Assembly: GCA_029990175.1 (NCBI GenBank)
Contig: JARKIP010000048.1
Coordinates: forward strand, 22,654,001-22,718,000
Direction of reading: 5' to 3'
From: Petunia secreta
Taxonomy: Eukaryota > Streptophyta > Magnoliopsida > Solanales > Solanaceae
Length of the DNA: 64,000 nucleotides
How positions within the stretch are numbered: position 1 is the stretch's first letter; each line of letters begins with the position of its first letter. Under the pieces are notes generated by a model. That model was not told where the DNA came from. It worked only from the letters and a program-made list of their open reading frames with translations, and searched no databases. The translations under genes and the position numbers were made by a program. Of this stretch, positions 12,385 to 23,283 are shown piece by piece.

Positions 12385-13001
12385 CTTTCTAAACATGAAT
12401 AAGCCATTGAACAGTTATGGTAAAGAACAAAATCACCGCAATTCAGTGTTTGCCAAATTACAGTATTCTTTAATTTTCCAAAATTCATGACCATCTTTGT
12501 TGCTTAATATTTATCATATCCATAAACAACCACCTTGAGATATTGCTAATAAAAAATAGTGTAATTCTAATTATAGTGCTCTTCCAAGGAGTATGATATT
12601 GAGGCGTGGTTCAACCAATTGGTGATCTAAAGTCAAGCTATAATAACAGCTCTTAAATTTGTTTCATAAAAATTAAAATAACCATATACTAATGAGACAA
12701 ATGGACTAATTAGTTTCTTCATAGATCAATCAAACAAGATAGAAGAGAATAGCTAATTCAAAAACTAATTTGACATTGAATTTTAAGATTGTCGGAAACA
12801 AGAAAATGACTGTTGGTAGAAAATACAAAATTGAAGAGGAACATAAAATCTGGAACCTTTTGGATGTGTTTATATGAACAGAATTAATTTTTAAAAACTA
12901 AGTCATTTTCTAGTGTTTGGTTGCAGGAAAATATTTTTAAAAATCTAAACAACCTAGAAGTCAAGGTGTTTAAGCATATATTCTACAAATATCATCCCTA
13001 C
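12385..13001. other. Gene-free stretch of copy A
   Basis: Collinear with 51140-51650 of copy B (for example GGACATCAAATTTAGAACC against GAACATAAAATCTGGAACC). Probably intronic to the LBD pseudogene. No coding or structural signal is seen. Confidence 0.5.
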
Positions 13002-13486
13002 TACAGTCAAACCTCTCTATAACAACCCCTTATTATAACAATATTTCAGTATAACGGTCTAATTTTCTCCAAAACTGATTTTTCATGTTATATTTTATCT
13101 CTCTATAACAGCATTCTATCTATAACAGCAATGACGTTCACTATAGCGGTACACTCTTGATAAAATTACCTCTCTATAACGACCATAGTTAAATATTGTG
13201 TAATAGTAATATTTTGTGAGAGATATATTATGTATAAAATGAAATACAATATATTTATGATAATCATTTGTAATATAAATATATTGCCTTTTTTACTTCG
13301 TACGATAAATAACTAGTTATGAAAAAGGTTGTATGAATGTATATGTTCCTTACATTTTAATTTTTTATTGGTATGGTACAACTAGTTATAGATTTATTAA
13401 TAATGTATTAACATTTTCAATTTTTAAATAATGAAATATGAAAATCTATTGAAATTTAAAATTTAATATGTATTTTTTGCGAACTT

Positions 13487-13501
13487 TTTGCTCTGATACC
13501 A
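13487..13501 (-). other. Extra copy of the primer-binding site outside the 3' LTR of copia element 2
   Basis: The 15 bases outside the 3' LTR are identical to the internal primer-binding site at 18605-18619 (TGGTATCAGAGCAAA on the minus strand). A normal integrated element should show a target duplication here instead. See findings. Confidence 0.8.
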
Positions 13502-13800
13502 TGAACAAATCTCAGTTCTTAGCTGAGAGAATCTTCCAGAAATTGGAAGAACTAGAGAGAGGAAGCTAGAGAGAGAAAGAGCTGAGAAAATATCTGACTC
13601 ATTTTACTTGAATGAGTACAAGTTACACTAACTAACTACTTATAAGAAAGTATCCTAGCTCACTAACCACCTTAACTACCTCTACTAACTAATCACTAAC
13701 TACTGTAGTTAAATAACTAACTCCTAGCTGTACATTAGTTAACTGCTAGCTGTACACTGTACACTAACTAATTCTAACTGACTCCTTCCTTTATTTAACA
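13502..13800 (-). repeat. 3' LTR of copia element 2
   Basis: 299 bp; on the minus strand it starts TGTTAAATAAAGG and ends GATTTGTTCA. A purine-rich tract (CTAGCTTGAGAGGGAG on the minus strand) abuts it at 13801. Confidence 0.93.
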
Positions 13801-13812
13801 CTCCCTCTCAAG

Positions 13813-16800
13813 CTAGGTGGTAGTAGATGCAAAGATATCTAACACACCTAGCTTGGAACTCAGGTAGTCATGTTGAACTCTGTTAAGCCCTTTTGTTAGG
13901 AGATCTGCAGGTTGCTCCTTTGTAGTGATGTACTCAGTAGTAACCAGCCCATTCAGTATTCTTTCCCTTATGAAGTGACAATTTATGTCAATGTGTTTTG
14001 TCCTTTTATGAAACACTGGATTGGCAGCAATCTGCATAGCTGCCTTACTGTCACTGTGCACCCTTATAGGCAACTCAACTTTGTATCCAACATCCTTTAT
14101 CAGACCTACTAGCCACACCAATTCAGCTACTGTGGATGGTAGACTTCTATACTCGGCTTCAGCTGAACTCCTAGATACTGTTGATTGTTTCTTGGACCTC
14201 CAGGACACTAAAGAGTCTCCCAGCTTTACATAGTATCCTGTCACTGATCTCCTTGTGTTTGGACATGCTGTCCAGTCAGCATCACAGAAAGCTGTGATAG
14301 TATTTTGATCTTTGCTAGACAGAAGGACACCCTGCCCTGGATGATTCTTTACATATCTTACTACCCTCAATGCAGCTTCCATATGAGACTTCTTAGGCTG
14401 ATTTAGGAACTGGCTAAGTGTCTGCACACTGAAGGCAATATCAGGTCTTGTGACTGTTAAGTATAGCAATTTACATATTAGCCTTTGATAAGGAGTGACA
14501 TCTGGGAGTAGAAAGTCACCAGTGGTGTATGCAGGCTTTATATGATCATCAAACTCCTTTGTAGTCAGCTTTTATATTTACCTCAAGAGGAGTTGCTGCT
14601 GGTTTAGCAGCTCCTAGGCTTAATTCTGATATCAGTTCAAGAGTATATTTCCTTTGATGCATTAAAAGTCCTTTGTTAGATCTAGGAAACTCAATGCCCA
14701 GAAAGTACTTCAGTTCACCCAGGTCCTTCATTTTAAAAGCTTCTTGCAGTGCCTGCTTAGTTTCAGTTATCAACCTCAAGTTGCTTCCAGTTATCAACAT
14801 ATCATCAACATAGACAAGTATAACCACTAGGCCTGCTGAGGACTTCTTGGTGCACGGTGAATGATCATAGTGACTTTGTTTGAGCCCTAAGCAGTACAAA
14901 GCTTCAGTGAGCTTAGCATTCCACTGTCTGGGGGCTTGTTTGAGCCCATACAAGGATTTAAGCAGTCTACAAACTGGTCTTGTCTCCCCTGACTCTTGAA
15001 TCCTTGTGGAAGCTCCATGTAGATTTCATCAAACAGGTCCCCCGTAGAAAGGAATTTTAGACATCCATTTGATGTATATGCCAATGAGAAGCAGCTGCAA
15101 TGGCCAATATGGTTCTGGCAGTGACCATTTTCACAACTGGAGAGAAGGTCTCCTGATAATCAATGCCCTCTCTCTGACTGTACCCCTTAGCCACAAGCCT
15201 GGCCTTGAATTTTTCAATCTCACCGGAGGCCTTATATTTCACCTTGAACACCCATTTACATCCAATGGGGACTTTGCCTGCAGGCAAAGAGACTACCTCC
15301 CAAGTGTTGTTATTCTCCAAAGCTGAAATCTCAGCCTTCATAGCCTCCACCCATCTGGGGTCCTGAATGGCCTCAGCATAGGACTTAGGCTCAGTGCAGA
15401 CTGAAAAAGCAGTGATATAATTCTGATAAGCAGATGACAAGTGGTCATAGGTGATGTAATTGGAGATAGGGTAAGGCAGAGCATGAGTAGAACTGAAGGA
15501 GACAAAGTCTTTCAGCCAAATAGGTGGATGTTTAGCTCTAGCAGAGGCCCTAGTGGGAAGCACAGGAGCAATGTTGGGTGCAGGATTTAGGACTTCTGGA
15601 ACTTTTGCTACTGGCAATACCTGAGCTTGCTCAATGTCAGGTTGTGGTGGCTCAGTGAAATGGTCATCATCAAGATAAAACAGATCTGTAGGCTGATCCA
15701 AATTTGAAGGTTGAACAAGATGATCATGATTGAGAGAGGTATGAGTATCATATAAGGGAACTGGAGGATCAGTCATGTGAGGAGGAATTGCATGTGAATT
15801 CCTTGAAGGGCCAGACTGGAATGGGAATACATCCTCTCTAAACACAATATCTCTATTGACAAAGAACTTGTGCTGTGTAATATCATATAGGATATACCCC
15901 TTCCGTGTGTTAGAGTACCCCATCAGAGCTGCAGCTATAGCCCTAGGCATGAACTTGTCAGTCTCATGAGAGTTCTTGGCATAGCAGAGACACCCCAAGG
16001 TCCTCAGGTGACTTAGACCTAGTTTCTTACCATACAACCTTTCAAAGGGAGAAATGCCCCCAAGCACAGAAGTAGGCATTCTATTAATCAGGTATGCTGC
16101 TGCTAGGACACATCGCCCCCAGAATTTCAAGGGGATATAGGCCTGAAATCTCAAAGCCCTTGCCACCTCTAATAAATGCCTATGTTTCCTTTCTCCCACC
16201 CCATTTTGTTGAAGAGTGTAAGGGCAAGTTCTCTGATGAGTTATGCCTAACTGTTTGTACATTGCATCACATATTGAGTTTATAAACTCAGTTCCATTGT
16301 CTGTCCTGATGAACTTTATACTTGTGTCAAATTGTGTCTTGACATGGGCAAAGAATTGTCTTAGTACTACACAAACATCTGACTTCAATTTTAGCAAGAA
16401 AATCCATGTCATTCTAGTATAGTCATCCACCAGTGTTTAGAAAAACCTATTGCTATCATAGGTAGCTGTACCATAAGGTCCCCATACATCTGCATGGCCT
16501 AGCTCAAAGGGCTGAGTACTCTTAATGCTACTACTTGAAAAAGGTAACCTGGTATGCTTTGCAAATGGACATACCCTGCATCTATTAACAGCTGAAGTGC
16601 AAGGTCCATTTTTTGCTGAAAACAAGTTTTGAAGAACAATAGAGGACACATGTCCTAATCTCTTATGCCATAAAGCTATATCTATGTTACTACTGGTCTC
16701 TTCCCTTTTCTTGTTATGCTCCTGAGCTGACAAAGTGTGGTGAGTTTCTTCATTCTTCCTCTTCTTACATCTTCTCCGGTGGTTTGTGATAGCAACAGGT

Positions 16801-18490
16801 AGAGTCCATTCTTCTCTCTACCAATCTCCTTCACCTTCCCACTCAAGAGATCCTGAAATATGCAGAAGTCAGGGAAGAAAGTGATTGAACATCCTAGATC
16901 TCTTGTCACTTTTGACACTGACAACAGATTATACTTAAACTGTGGAACATGGAGCACATCTTTGATGATACTTCTCTTAGAGATATGACTGACTCCTACA
17001 TGTGTTACAGTTGAAGTATCCCTATTTGGCAAGTAAACTTTTCTTGAGCTGTTGAGACCTAGAGAAGTATGACTAGACATCAATTGAATATCAGAAGTCA
17101 TATGGTTTGTAGCACCAGTATCTATGATCCACTCCTGGTTACTGTTGGTTGCTAAGAGGGCAGAGGTGATACCTGCCAGGTTAGCTGAGGAGGATATGGC
17201 AGACTAGTTGAGCATATGCAGGATCTGGTCATACTGTTCCTTGGTGAATGAGCCTGTCATTGGAATTTTTCCTTTACCTGCAGAATCACTATGCCCTGCA
17301 TCCTTTGTGTACATACCTCTTTGATCATATACAGCCTGAGGTCCTGGGCCCCTCATCTGCCGATTCCCTTGAAAGGAGTCACCTCCAGCACAAGAATACT
17401 GATACTGATAGTGATCTCCATAACCTGCATTTCTTTGAGTAGAACTAGGTCTGGGTACAGTGTCAGTGTAGGCATTGTAAGCAGCAGCTTTTCCATAATT
17501 CCCTGTTCCATTACTACCATAATTTCCAGAACCAGACCCATTATTGTTGCTACTTCTGCTCCTGGACTTAGGTTTCCACCCTTCAGGATATCCAATCAAC
17601 TTGAAGTATTCTCTCTTACATGTCCTCTTTCAGAACAATGATCACAGTAAACATTGTAGTTTCTCCTAGGTTTCTGATAGGAATTAGTACCTGGTCTTCT
17701 TGCTATAAGTGCAGTGGGATCATAGTTTTCATTTGACTGTAAAGGGGGTGCACCTAAGATACCAACACTGGCAGCAAGAGATTTCTGGCATTCATCACTA
17801 ATTATCATGGCATAAGCCTGATTTACAGCTGGTAGTGGACTCATCAGTAGAATTTGGCTTCTAGCTTGAGAATATGACTCATTGAGGCCCATAAGAAACT
17901 GAAATAGCTTCTGAGTGCGCATATGAGTTATGTAGTCCTTAGAATTCTCACAACTACAACTAGGAGATGGGACTATTGCCTCAAATTCATCCCAAAGGTC
18001 CTTGAGCCTAGAATAATATGCAGAAACAGGGGAAGTACCTTGAGTTAGGGTTACAATTTCTTTGTGCAAATTGAAAGTTCGTGAACCATTGATTTTGTCA
18101 AATCTCTCCTTGAGAACTTCCCACACTCCATGAGCATTTGATCCATACACTACACCACTGACCAATTCTCTAGAGACAGAGTTCATCAGCCATGAAAGCA
18201 CAATGGCATTGCACCTCTCCCATTAATCCCCCAGTGCTTCTTCAAACATTTCTTTATTACAGGATCCATCAACAAGCCCTAATTTGTTTCTTCCTCTTAG
18301 AGCTATGCGCATTGCTAGACTCCATAGGGAATATGTATCTGATCCAGTCAGTTGAACTGTGATAGTGAGTGAACCACTAGTATCTGATGGTGACAGATAT
18401 AACATATGGTTATGATCAACAATTCCAGTAGTTGCTGCAACTCCAGCTGAAGAATTTTCACCAGTGATCGCTATTGTTGAATTTCACAAA
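13813..18490 (-). pseudogene. Copia element 2 gag-pol polyprotein, heavily broken
   Basis: Minus-strand gag-pol with gag (YLSPSDTSG, LWSLAMRIAL), protease (IIDTGATNHM), pre-integrase (WHKRLGHV), integrase (GHADVWGPY, RTDNGTEF), reverse transcriptase (YGLKQAPRQW, YVDDMLITG) and RNase H (FCDADWTACP) in copia order. No ATG is seen at the expected start upstream of the gag motif. In-frame stops occur at about 18223, 17204, 16437 and 15057. Frame changes lie near 17600, 16740, 15060, 14950 and 14540. The amount of decay roughly fits the 2% LTR divergence. It is not functional. Confidence 0.9.
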
Positions 18491-18604
18491 CCCTAGAATT
18501 TTGCAGTTGACAAAGAATGCAAAGAAAAATTTGCAGCTTCAGAAAAATCTTCTATAGAACAGTGACAGAGATGATCGAACCATAAGCTAGAAAACACTGG
18601 CGTA

Positions 18605-18619
18605 TTTGCTCTGATACCA
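18605..18619 (-). other. Primer-binding site of copia element 2
   Basis: TGGTATCAGAGCAAA on the minus strand, just inside the 5' LTR; the first 12 bases fit initiator tRNA-Met. Confidence 0.9.
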
Positions 18620-18918
18620 TGAACAAATCTCAGTTCTTAGCTGAGAGAATCTTCCAGAAATGGGAAGAACTAGAGAGAGGAAGCTAGAGAGAGAAAGAGC
18701 TGAGAAAATATCTGATTCATTTTACTTGAGTGAGTACAAGTTACACTAACTAACTACTTATAAGAAAGTATCCTAGCTCACTAACCACCTTAACTACCTC
18801 TACTAACTAATCACTAATTACTGTAGTTAAATAACTAACTCCTAGCTGTACATTACCTAACTGCTAGCTGTACACTGTACACTAACTAATTCTAACTGAA
18901 TCCTTCCTTTATTTAACA
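18620..18918 (-). repeat. 5' LTR of copia element 2
   Basis: 299 bp, about 98% identical to the LTR at 13502-13800. Confidence 0.93.
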
Positions 18919-19028
18919 ATAACAGTTTAATGAGATCTAAACGTCAAATGTCAGTATACATATTTAACATCACCTCTCTATAGCAGCCATAAAAATTTCA
19001 GACAACTGCCGCTATAGATTTGATTGTA

Positions 19029-19893
19029 TAATGTATATTATCCTCCCGTACCCCATTTGATACTCACGCTATGTAGGTATAAAATACTACCTGAGCAATG
19101 GTTGTCCCCAAGTTTGTTAAGGGCCCTTCCGCCACATACAATTCAAACATTTCTCACTAAAACGGAAAAATAACTTCCCTCACTTTTGTGTTTCCCATAC
19201 AATTATCTCAAAGTCTTTAACTCCATATACTGTCTATACCATCACTTTCTTTAACATATTGTTACATCTTATTTTGTTTCAAACATATTTTTAAGATATT
19301 TTTTTAGTTAGCCGAGAATTTCTCGAAAACAGCCTTTTCATAACCTCATAAACTATTTTAACCAACACACACATTCTTATCATGCTTTAATAACTCAAAA
19401 TTTTATCAAAACACTATTCACTTCGTTAATTTAATATAAATCTTTAACAATTGCTTCTTTTCTCGAAAAATATTTTCATTCTCCAGCCAAGCACCAGAAA
19501 ATAAGTCATTTTTCCAATAAGAATTTTGGAAAAATAACATTCTCTAAACACACCTTCTAACAATACTTCATCCGTTCCTATTTATGTGAAGCAGTTCGAA
19601 TTTTAATAGTCAAACTTCGTAATTTTAGAATGTAAATTTAGACATAAAATCTTTAAATTTTTTGATTTACATATTTGTTAGCTATATAAAAATACTATAT
19701 AAGTCCCACTACTTAACAATTCAAAATATTTAGAATGCATATGAAAAAATCTCGGTCAAAAACAAAATTTGTTTGACTTTGAAAATCCAAAAAGTGTCAC
19801 ATACATAAATGGCTGAGTAGTAACTTTGAAATCTTTCATATTTTTGGTGCCTAAAGTAATGCTTACCTGCTGAAAAAAAAAAGTAATGCTTAC
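19029..19893. other. Intron part of LBD copy A
   Basis: Collinear with 56733-57363 of copy B. Just inside the splice donor there is a small local duplication: AGTAATGCTTACC occurs twice (about 19855 and 19882) separated by an A-run. No other signal. Confidence 0.5.
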
Positions 19894-20322
19894 CTTGGAG
19901 CCGGAACAGTATCCAATTGAATCTGAGAAATAGATTCACAGAGTGTTGACAATGAGATCCCTTGTAATTGATGTTTTTGTTTATAAGAGGCAAGTTGTGC
20001 ACGGACTTTTTGAAGTTCCTCCTCGTAGAATTGAATACTTGATTTAAAAATTTTGTATCAGACAAGCATCCATAAACAGGATTCTTATCACGAGCATTTG
20101 CTTCGTAAATAATAGATTTCATAGCTGCTTTTTTCATACTAGGATCAAGTTGGTGTAGTAATATAAGAATGTTACTAACATCAAATAGTCGATGTAAATT
20201 TTCAAAAACTTTAGGCTGTGATCAGCAGGAAAATAGGGTGCTAAGGGACAGTCAGAAGTGCAAGGGATGTTCATGTAATTGCGGGCAGCGCAGGGTTGAT
20301 TGGTGCCATTATTGAGGGTCAT
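19894..20322 (-). pseudogene. LOB-domain (LBD) gene copy A, first exon, pseudogene
   Basis: Minus-strand homologue of the copy-B exon at 57364-57791, with the same start context and the same donor (CCAAG/GTAAGC). The zinc-finger-like block reads CAARNYMNIPCTSDC, so the second cysteine of the CX2CX6CX3C motif is arginine. Downstream, GGCTGTGATC replaces GGTTGATC (net +2 bases), shifting the frame right after APYFPAD. A further frame change lies near 20055. KSIIYEANARDKNPVYGC is still readable in another frame at about 20112-20062. A TATTTATA box about 140 bp upstream of the ATG survives. LBD proteins are plant DNA-binding regulators; this copy cannot encode one. Confidence 0.85.
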
Positions 20323-20497
20323 TGTTTTAGCTTTCAAAGCATTAAACTGATTTGAAACAAAAGAGGAAACAATCAAGAATGACAATCTTTGGTAAGATGA
20401 TGGCAAACTAGAATTATCAGGAACTAAAGATGGATATAGAAGGAGAGTTTTTGTTTGGTATAAATACTGGATGCGACTGAATTGACAGTATCGGATT

Positions 20498-21192
20498 TTT
20501 TTAACCGATTGTTTGGATGGTTGTTAGATATTTTATAGCATCATATTATTATTTTTAAAATAGTGTTTATTTTGATTGTTACTTTATTTTGTATCATATC
20601 GTATTGTTAATTAATCGTTACATAACAACAAAAAGTGTCATTTTATATAATGATCGATATGGTGTGATCGCATCGCTACCTTATCTTTTTAGTCTGTTCT
20701 TTTCCTTAATAATTTTATTTTACCCAAAAACTACCTTTTCTACAGTAGCTTTATGTTGGGATATACTAATAACCATGTAATTTTAGTTAGATTATTCCTT
20801 GTTAAATAATTGATTATTCGTTTATTGAATATGATGAAGTATTATTTATTTAGAACAATTATGTCATGTGTGTTCTATTATTTATATAATAGTTGATTTA
20901 GTGTGTAGAGCCAAGCTTATACATGGAAGATTAAATTATCAGTTCTTATAAATAATTAAGTAATGTTCACAATCTAAGATGAAAATTTGACAATGTCATC
21001 AGTTTGATTGTAGTACAAGATTGTATATAATTTATCTTGACTATGTGAACGGTATAATTTCAACTTCTTGTGCTAGTGCGCTTTGTGTGCATTGAATGGA
21101 CCAAGTAGAGATAAGTGATTTTATATTGACTATATAAAACAAACTCTCTAGCTCATCAAATGTGCTTATACTCTTTATCTTGATATAGCTTA
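20498..21192. other. AT-rich intergenic region, nothing recognised
   Basis: Homology to copy B stops at about 20497. The rest is AT-rich with no convincing ORF, RNA gene or repeat structure. Two ORFs under 100 codons occur but have no recognisable product. Confidence 0.5.
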
Positions 21193-21628
21193 TATTGGGT
21201 GAAAAATACCTGGCACACGTGGCGCCTCGAGCGCATGGTTTCGAACGTATCACGCAAAGGTTCGAAGGATTGGACACGAGGTAGACAGTGTGATCTCCGA
21301 AGCAAAGCCCTGAGGTTCGGATCCTTGGCAAGCCTCGAGGTTCGAGGATGAGAAGCCTCGGTGCTCAGCAAATATATACTCCCGAGGTGAGAAACCCAAG
21401 CCTCGGGAAGTCAGTTCAACTTCAGTGGAAAAGTCGCCCCATGATCTCTGCCTATTAACTCAGCAATTAATGGGAGAGGTCATGGGAAAAGCCACAATCC
21501 GAACGTGGATTAATGGCCTTAATTGCTCTTAGAGTGATGGGCTATAAATAGTATAGGTTACATCTTGTAAAGGCATTCACAAATATTTACATAAACTCTG
21601 TTCAATTGCATTCACAAGGCAGTTATTG
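21193..21628 (+). repeat. LTR-like unit 1 of an unidentified element
   Basis: Begins TATTGGGTGAAAAATACC, has GC-richer CTCGAGG-type motifs, then GGCTATAAATAGTATAGG (TATA-like) and AAAGGCATTCAC. The next unit starts with the same TATTGGGTGAAAA and has the same order of motifs, so the two look like adjacent LTRs or a tandem LTR-like repeat. Confidence 0.55.
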
Positions 21629-21991
21629 TATTGGGTGAAAATTCAAGCGGGCCTCGAGCGGTGAGCTCGAGGAGAACTCAGTAAGAATTCTTGAAGTTCG
21701 TCTCTCGAGGCAAGGACCTGAGGGCAAGATTCTTCATCAAGCTTTGGCAAAGCTTGTGGCTCGAGCGATGAGAGGTGTACCTCCCCGAGGCACCTTAGCC
21801 CTCGGGGAAGGCGTTATCTTCTGGAGAAGTGAATTTCATAACTGTCGACCGTTCCTTGGGAATTTAAGAGCAAGATCATGGGCTAGCCATGATCGATCAT
21901 GGAGTAAAGGCAGTTAATCGTATTTATTATTCTTTCACCCTTGTAAACTATAAATAGCTACCTTGTAATCAGGAAAAGGCATTCAGAAAAC
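21629..21991 (+). repeat. LTR-like unit 2, interrupted by the Tat-type element
   Basis: Begins TATTGGGTGAAAATTC, with CTCGAGG motifs, ACTATAAATAGC and AAAGGCATTCAG. It is cut at 21991 by the LTR of the big Ty3/gypsy element and probably continues at 33630. Confidence 0.55.
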
Positions 21992-22708
21992 TGCTTAACC
22001 TAGATCCAATTTTAGGCCAATTAACAATTAAATTTGTATTTGCGGAGTCACGATCAATAGTTTAGATTAAGAGTTAGCCAAATTAAATACAAAATTAATT
22101 ACTAGATTATAAATGTATGCACGATTTTCAATAATGATAATTGACGATATGGAAATAATAAGAGATAATCGAAAATAAAGAAGATTAAAGCGTGAATAAA
22201 ATAGATAGAAGGAACCGTGTCGGATCACTTGATCCCTGTGAGGATTCCTTATTACTGATTATCCTTGAAGGCTTGAGAGCCAAGTATCCAGCGAATATAA
22301 ATGATGAATAGTATTGAGCAAGAGTAAAAGAGAGTATTATTATTGATATTGTAGGCAGAAGATAGAATAAATAATGTCTGTTACAATGATTCGGAACGAG
22401 TGCTATTTATAGATTTGATAGGCATCCGTTGGGTTTGTAACCGCTGGGTATGTATCCGTTGGATACGTAACTGTTGGGTGTGTAACTGTTGCCTTCATGA
22501 TTATTCACTAAGCAATCGCGTACGATCAGGTAATTGCTCATAAAATAGCGCTGATTTGAGAAGCGTTACGTTACTGCTCTGGGCCTGTTCGTGGTAACCG
22601 GCTGGCCAGTCATCTGTCCGTTAGATATCTGTCCGGGGAAACCTCTGCCCGTGCCACGTGGTAGACACGTGTCACCTTTTTGAGTGACGTCGGTTTTTAT
22701 CCAATACA
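21992..22708 (-). repeat. 3' LTR of the Tat-type element
   Basis: 717 bp; the minus strand starts TGTATTGGATAAAAACC. It includes a cluster of 15-bp repeats of the form GTAACCGCTGGGTAT (about 22436-22492), which is shorter in the other LTR. Confidence 0.88.
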
Positions 22709-23030
22709 GATAGTCCCCGCACTTCTCGAGCAGAGTTTCTGTTCGAGGAGTGGATGTGAATTTTGGCGGGAAGTTTCATTTTGCAAAATCCAATCTTTGT
22801 CTGCAACATGACGAACCTGGGTGACGTGTGCACTTCATCAGCTACATGACAAGTTTCCATGACGTACGCACTAAATGCACGATGTAAAAAAGTAACTGCA
22901 ACTGGCATGTCTGCACGTCCGTCGTCAGCTTCGAAGTGACTACTACGTGTCCCAAGGGTAAAAGTAATGATTTTAATCGCCCCAGTCACGTGCACACGTC
23001 CGTTGTCAGTTGCGAGGTGACCGCTACACT
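22650..23030 (+). promoter_or_regulatory. Cluster of ACGT-core motifs upstream of the antisense gene
   Basis: Contains CCACGTGG, GACACGTGTC, TGACGTCGG, GTGACGTGTG, TGACGTACG, TGCACGTCCG, TACGTGTCC and GTCACGTGCACACGTCC. ACGT cores with these flanks are known bZIP and bHLH (G-box, ABRE) sites in plants. The cluster spans the 3' LTR edge and the region 250-630 bp upstream of the antisense ATG. Part of it (22905-23030) is an imperfect 75-bp tandem duplication. Confidence 0.5.
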
Positions 23031-23158
23031 TCAGGGCAATGATGCTGCTTCGTAACTCGGTGAACCCTACTTCCCCTTTTGACGGCTGGATCTGATCGTG
23101 GCCCTTTTGATGACCTCCACATGTCTTGTGGGAATTTGACGGGCTAGATTTTCATTCT

Positions 23159-23167
23159 TATAAATAG
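23159..23167 (+). promoter_or_regulatory. TATA box of the antisense gene
   Basis: TATAAATAG, 117 bp before the ATG, followed by a pyrimidine-rich leader (CTTTCTCTCTACAATTCCC). This is the canonical plant TATA spacing for a short 5' leader. Confidence 0.65.
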
Positions 23168-23283
23168 GGGTTCACTAAATTTTAACCCTTTTACTTGCTT
23201 TCTCTCTACAATTCCCAAATCTTGAAAAAAACCTTTGAATATCCTTCAATCCTCCGTCCAATTTTCTCAATTCTTCTTGAACC

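Larger units (their letters stand above)
13502..18918 (-). mobile_element. Ty1/copia retrotransposon, element 2
   Basis: Full-length minus-strand element with 299-bp LTRs, a tRNA-Met-type primer-binding site and copia domain order. LTRs differ at about 7 of 299 positions. The coding region has about eight stops or frame changes. It lies in a MITE within the LBD copy-A intron. No matching 5-bp target duplication is seen, because the 3' side carries an extra primer-binding-site copy. Confidence 0.93.
13002..19028. mobile_element. MITE with TACARTCAAA termini, split by copia element 2
   Basis: The outer pieces 13002-13501 and 18919-19028 begin TACAGTCAAACCTCTCTATA and end (reading inward) TACAATCAAATCTATAGC. 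The interior has repeated CTCTATAACA-type motifs. Copy B has no such sequence at the matching place (near 51645), which supports an insertion. No clean target duplication could be assigned. Copia element 2 lies inside it, so the MITE came first. Confidence 0.65.
4962..20497. repeat. Segmental duplication copy A (interrupted by transposons)
   Basis: Segments 4962-6146, 6996-7103, 12380-13001 and 19029-20497 are collinear with 49551-51698 plus 56728-57965. Shared stretches include AGAGTTTCRTRYYGATAA near 5041 and 49628, the block before TTTCTAGTGTTTGGTTG near 12910 and 51585, and the whole LBD first exon. The interruptions are all mobile elements. The left end is cut by the Ty3/gypsy LTR. Divergence is moderate, with frequent substitutions and small indels, so the duplication predates the young copia insertions. 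Confidence 0.8.
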
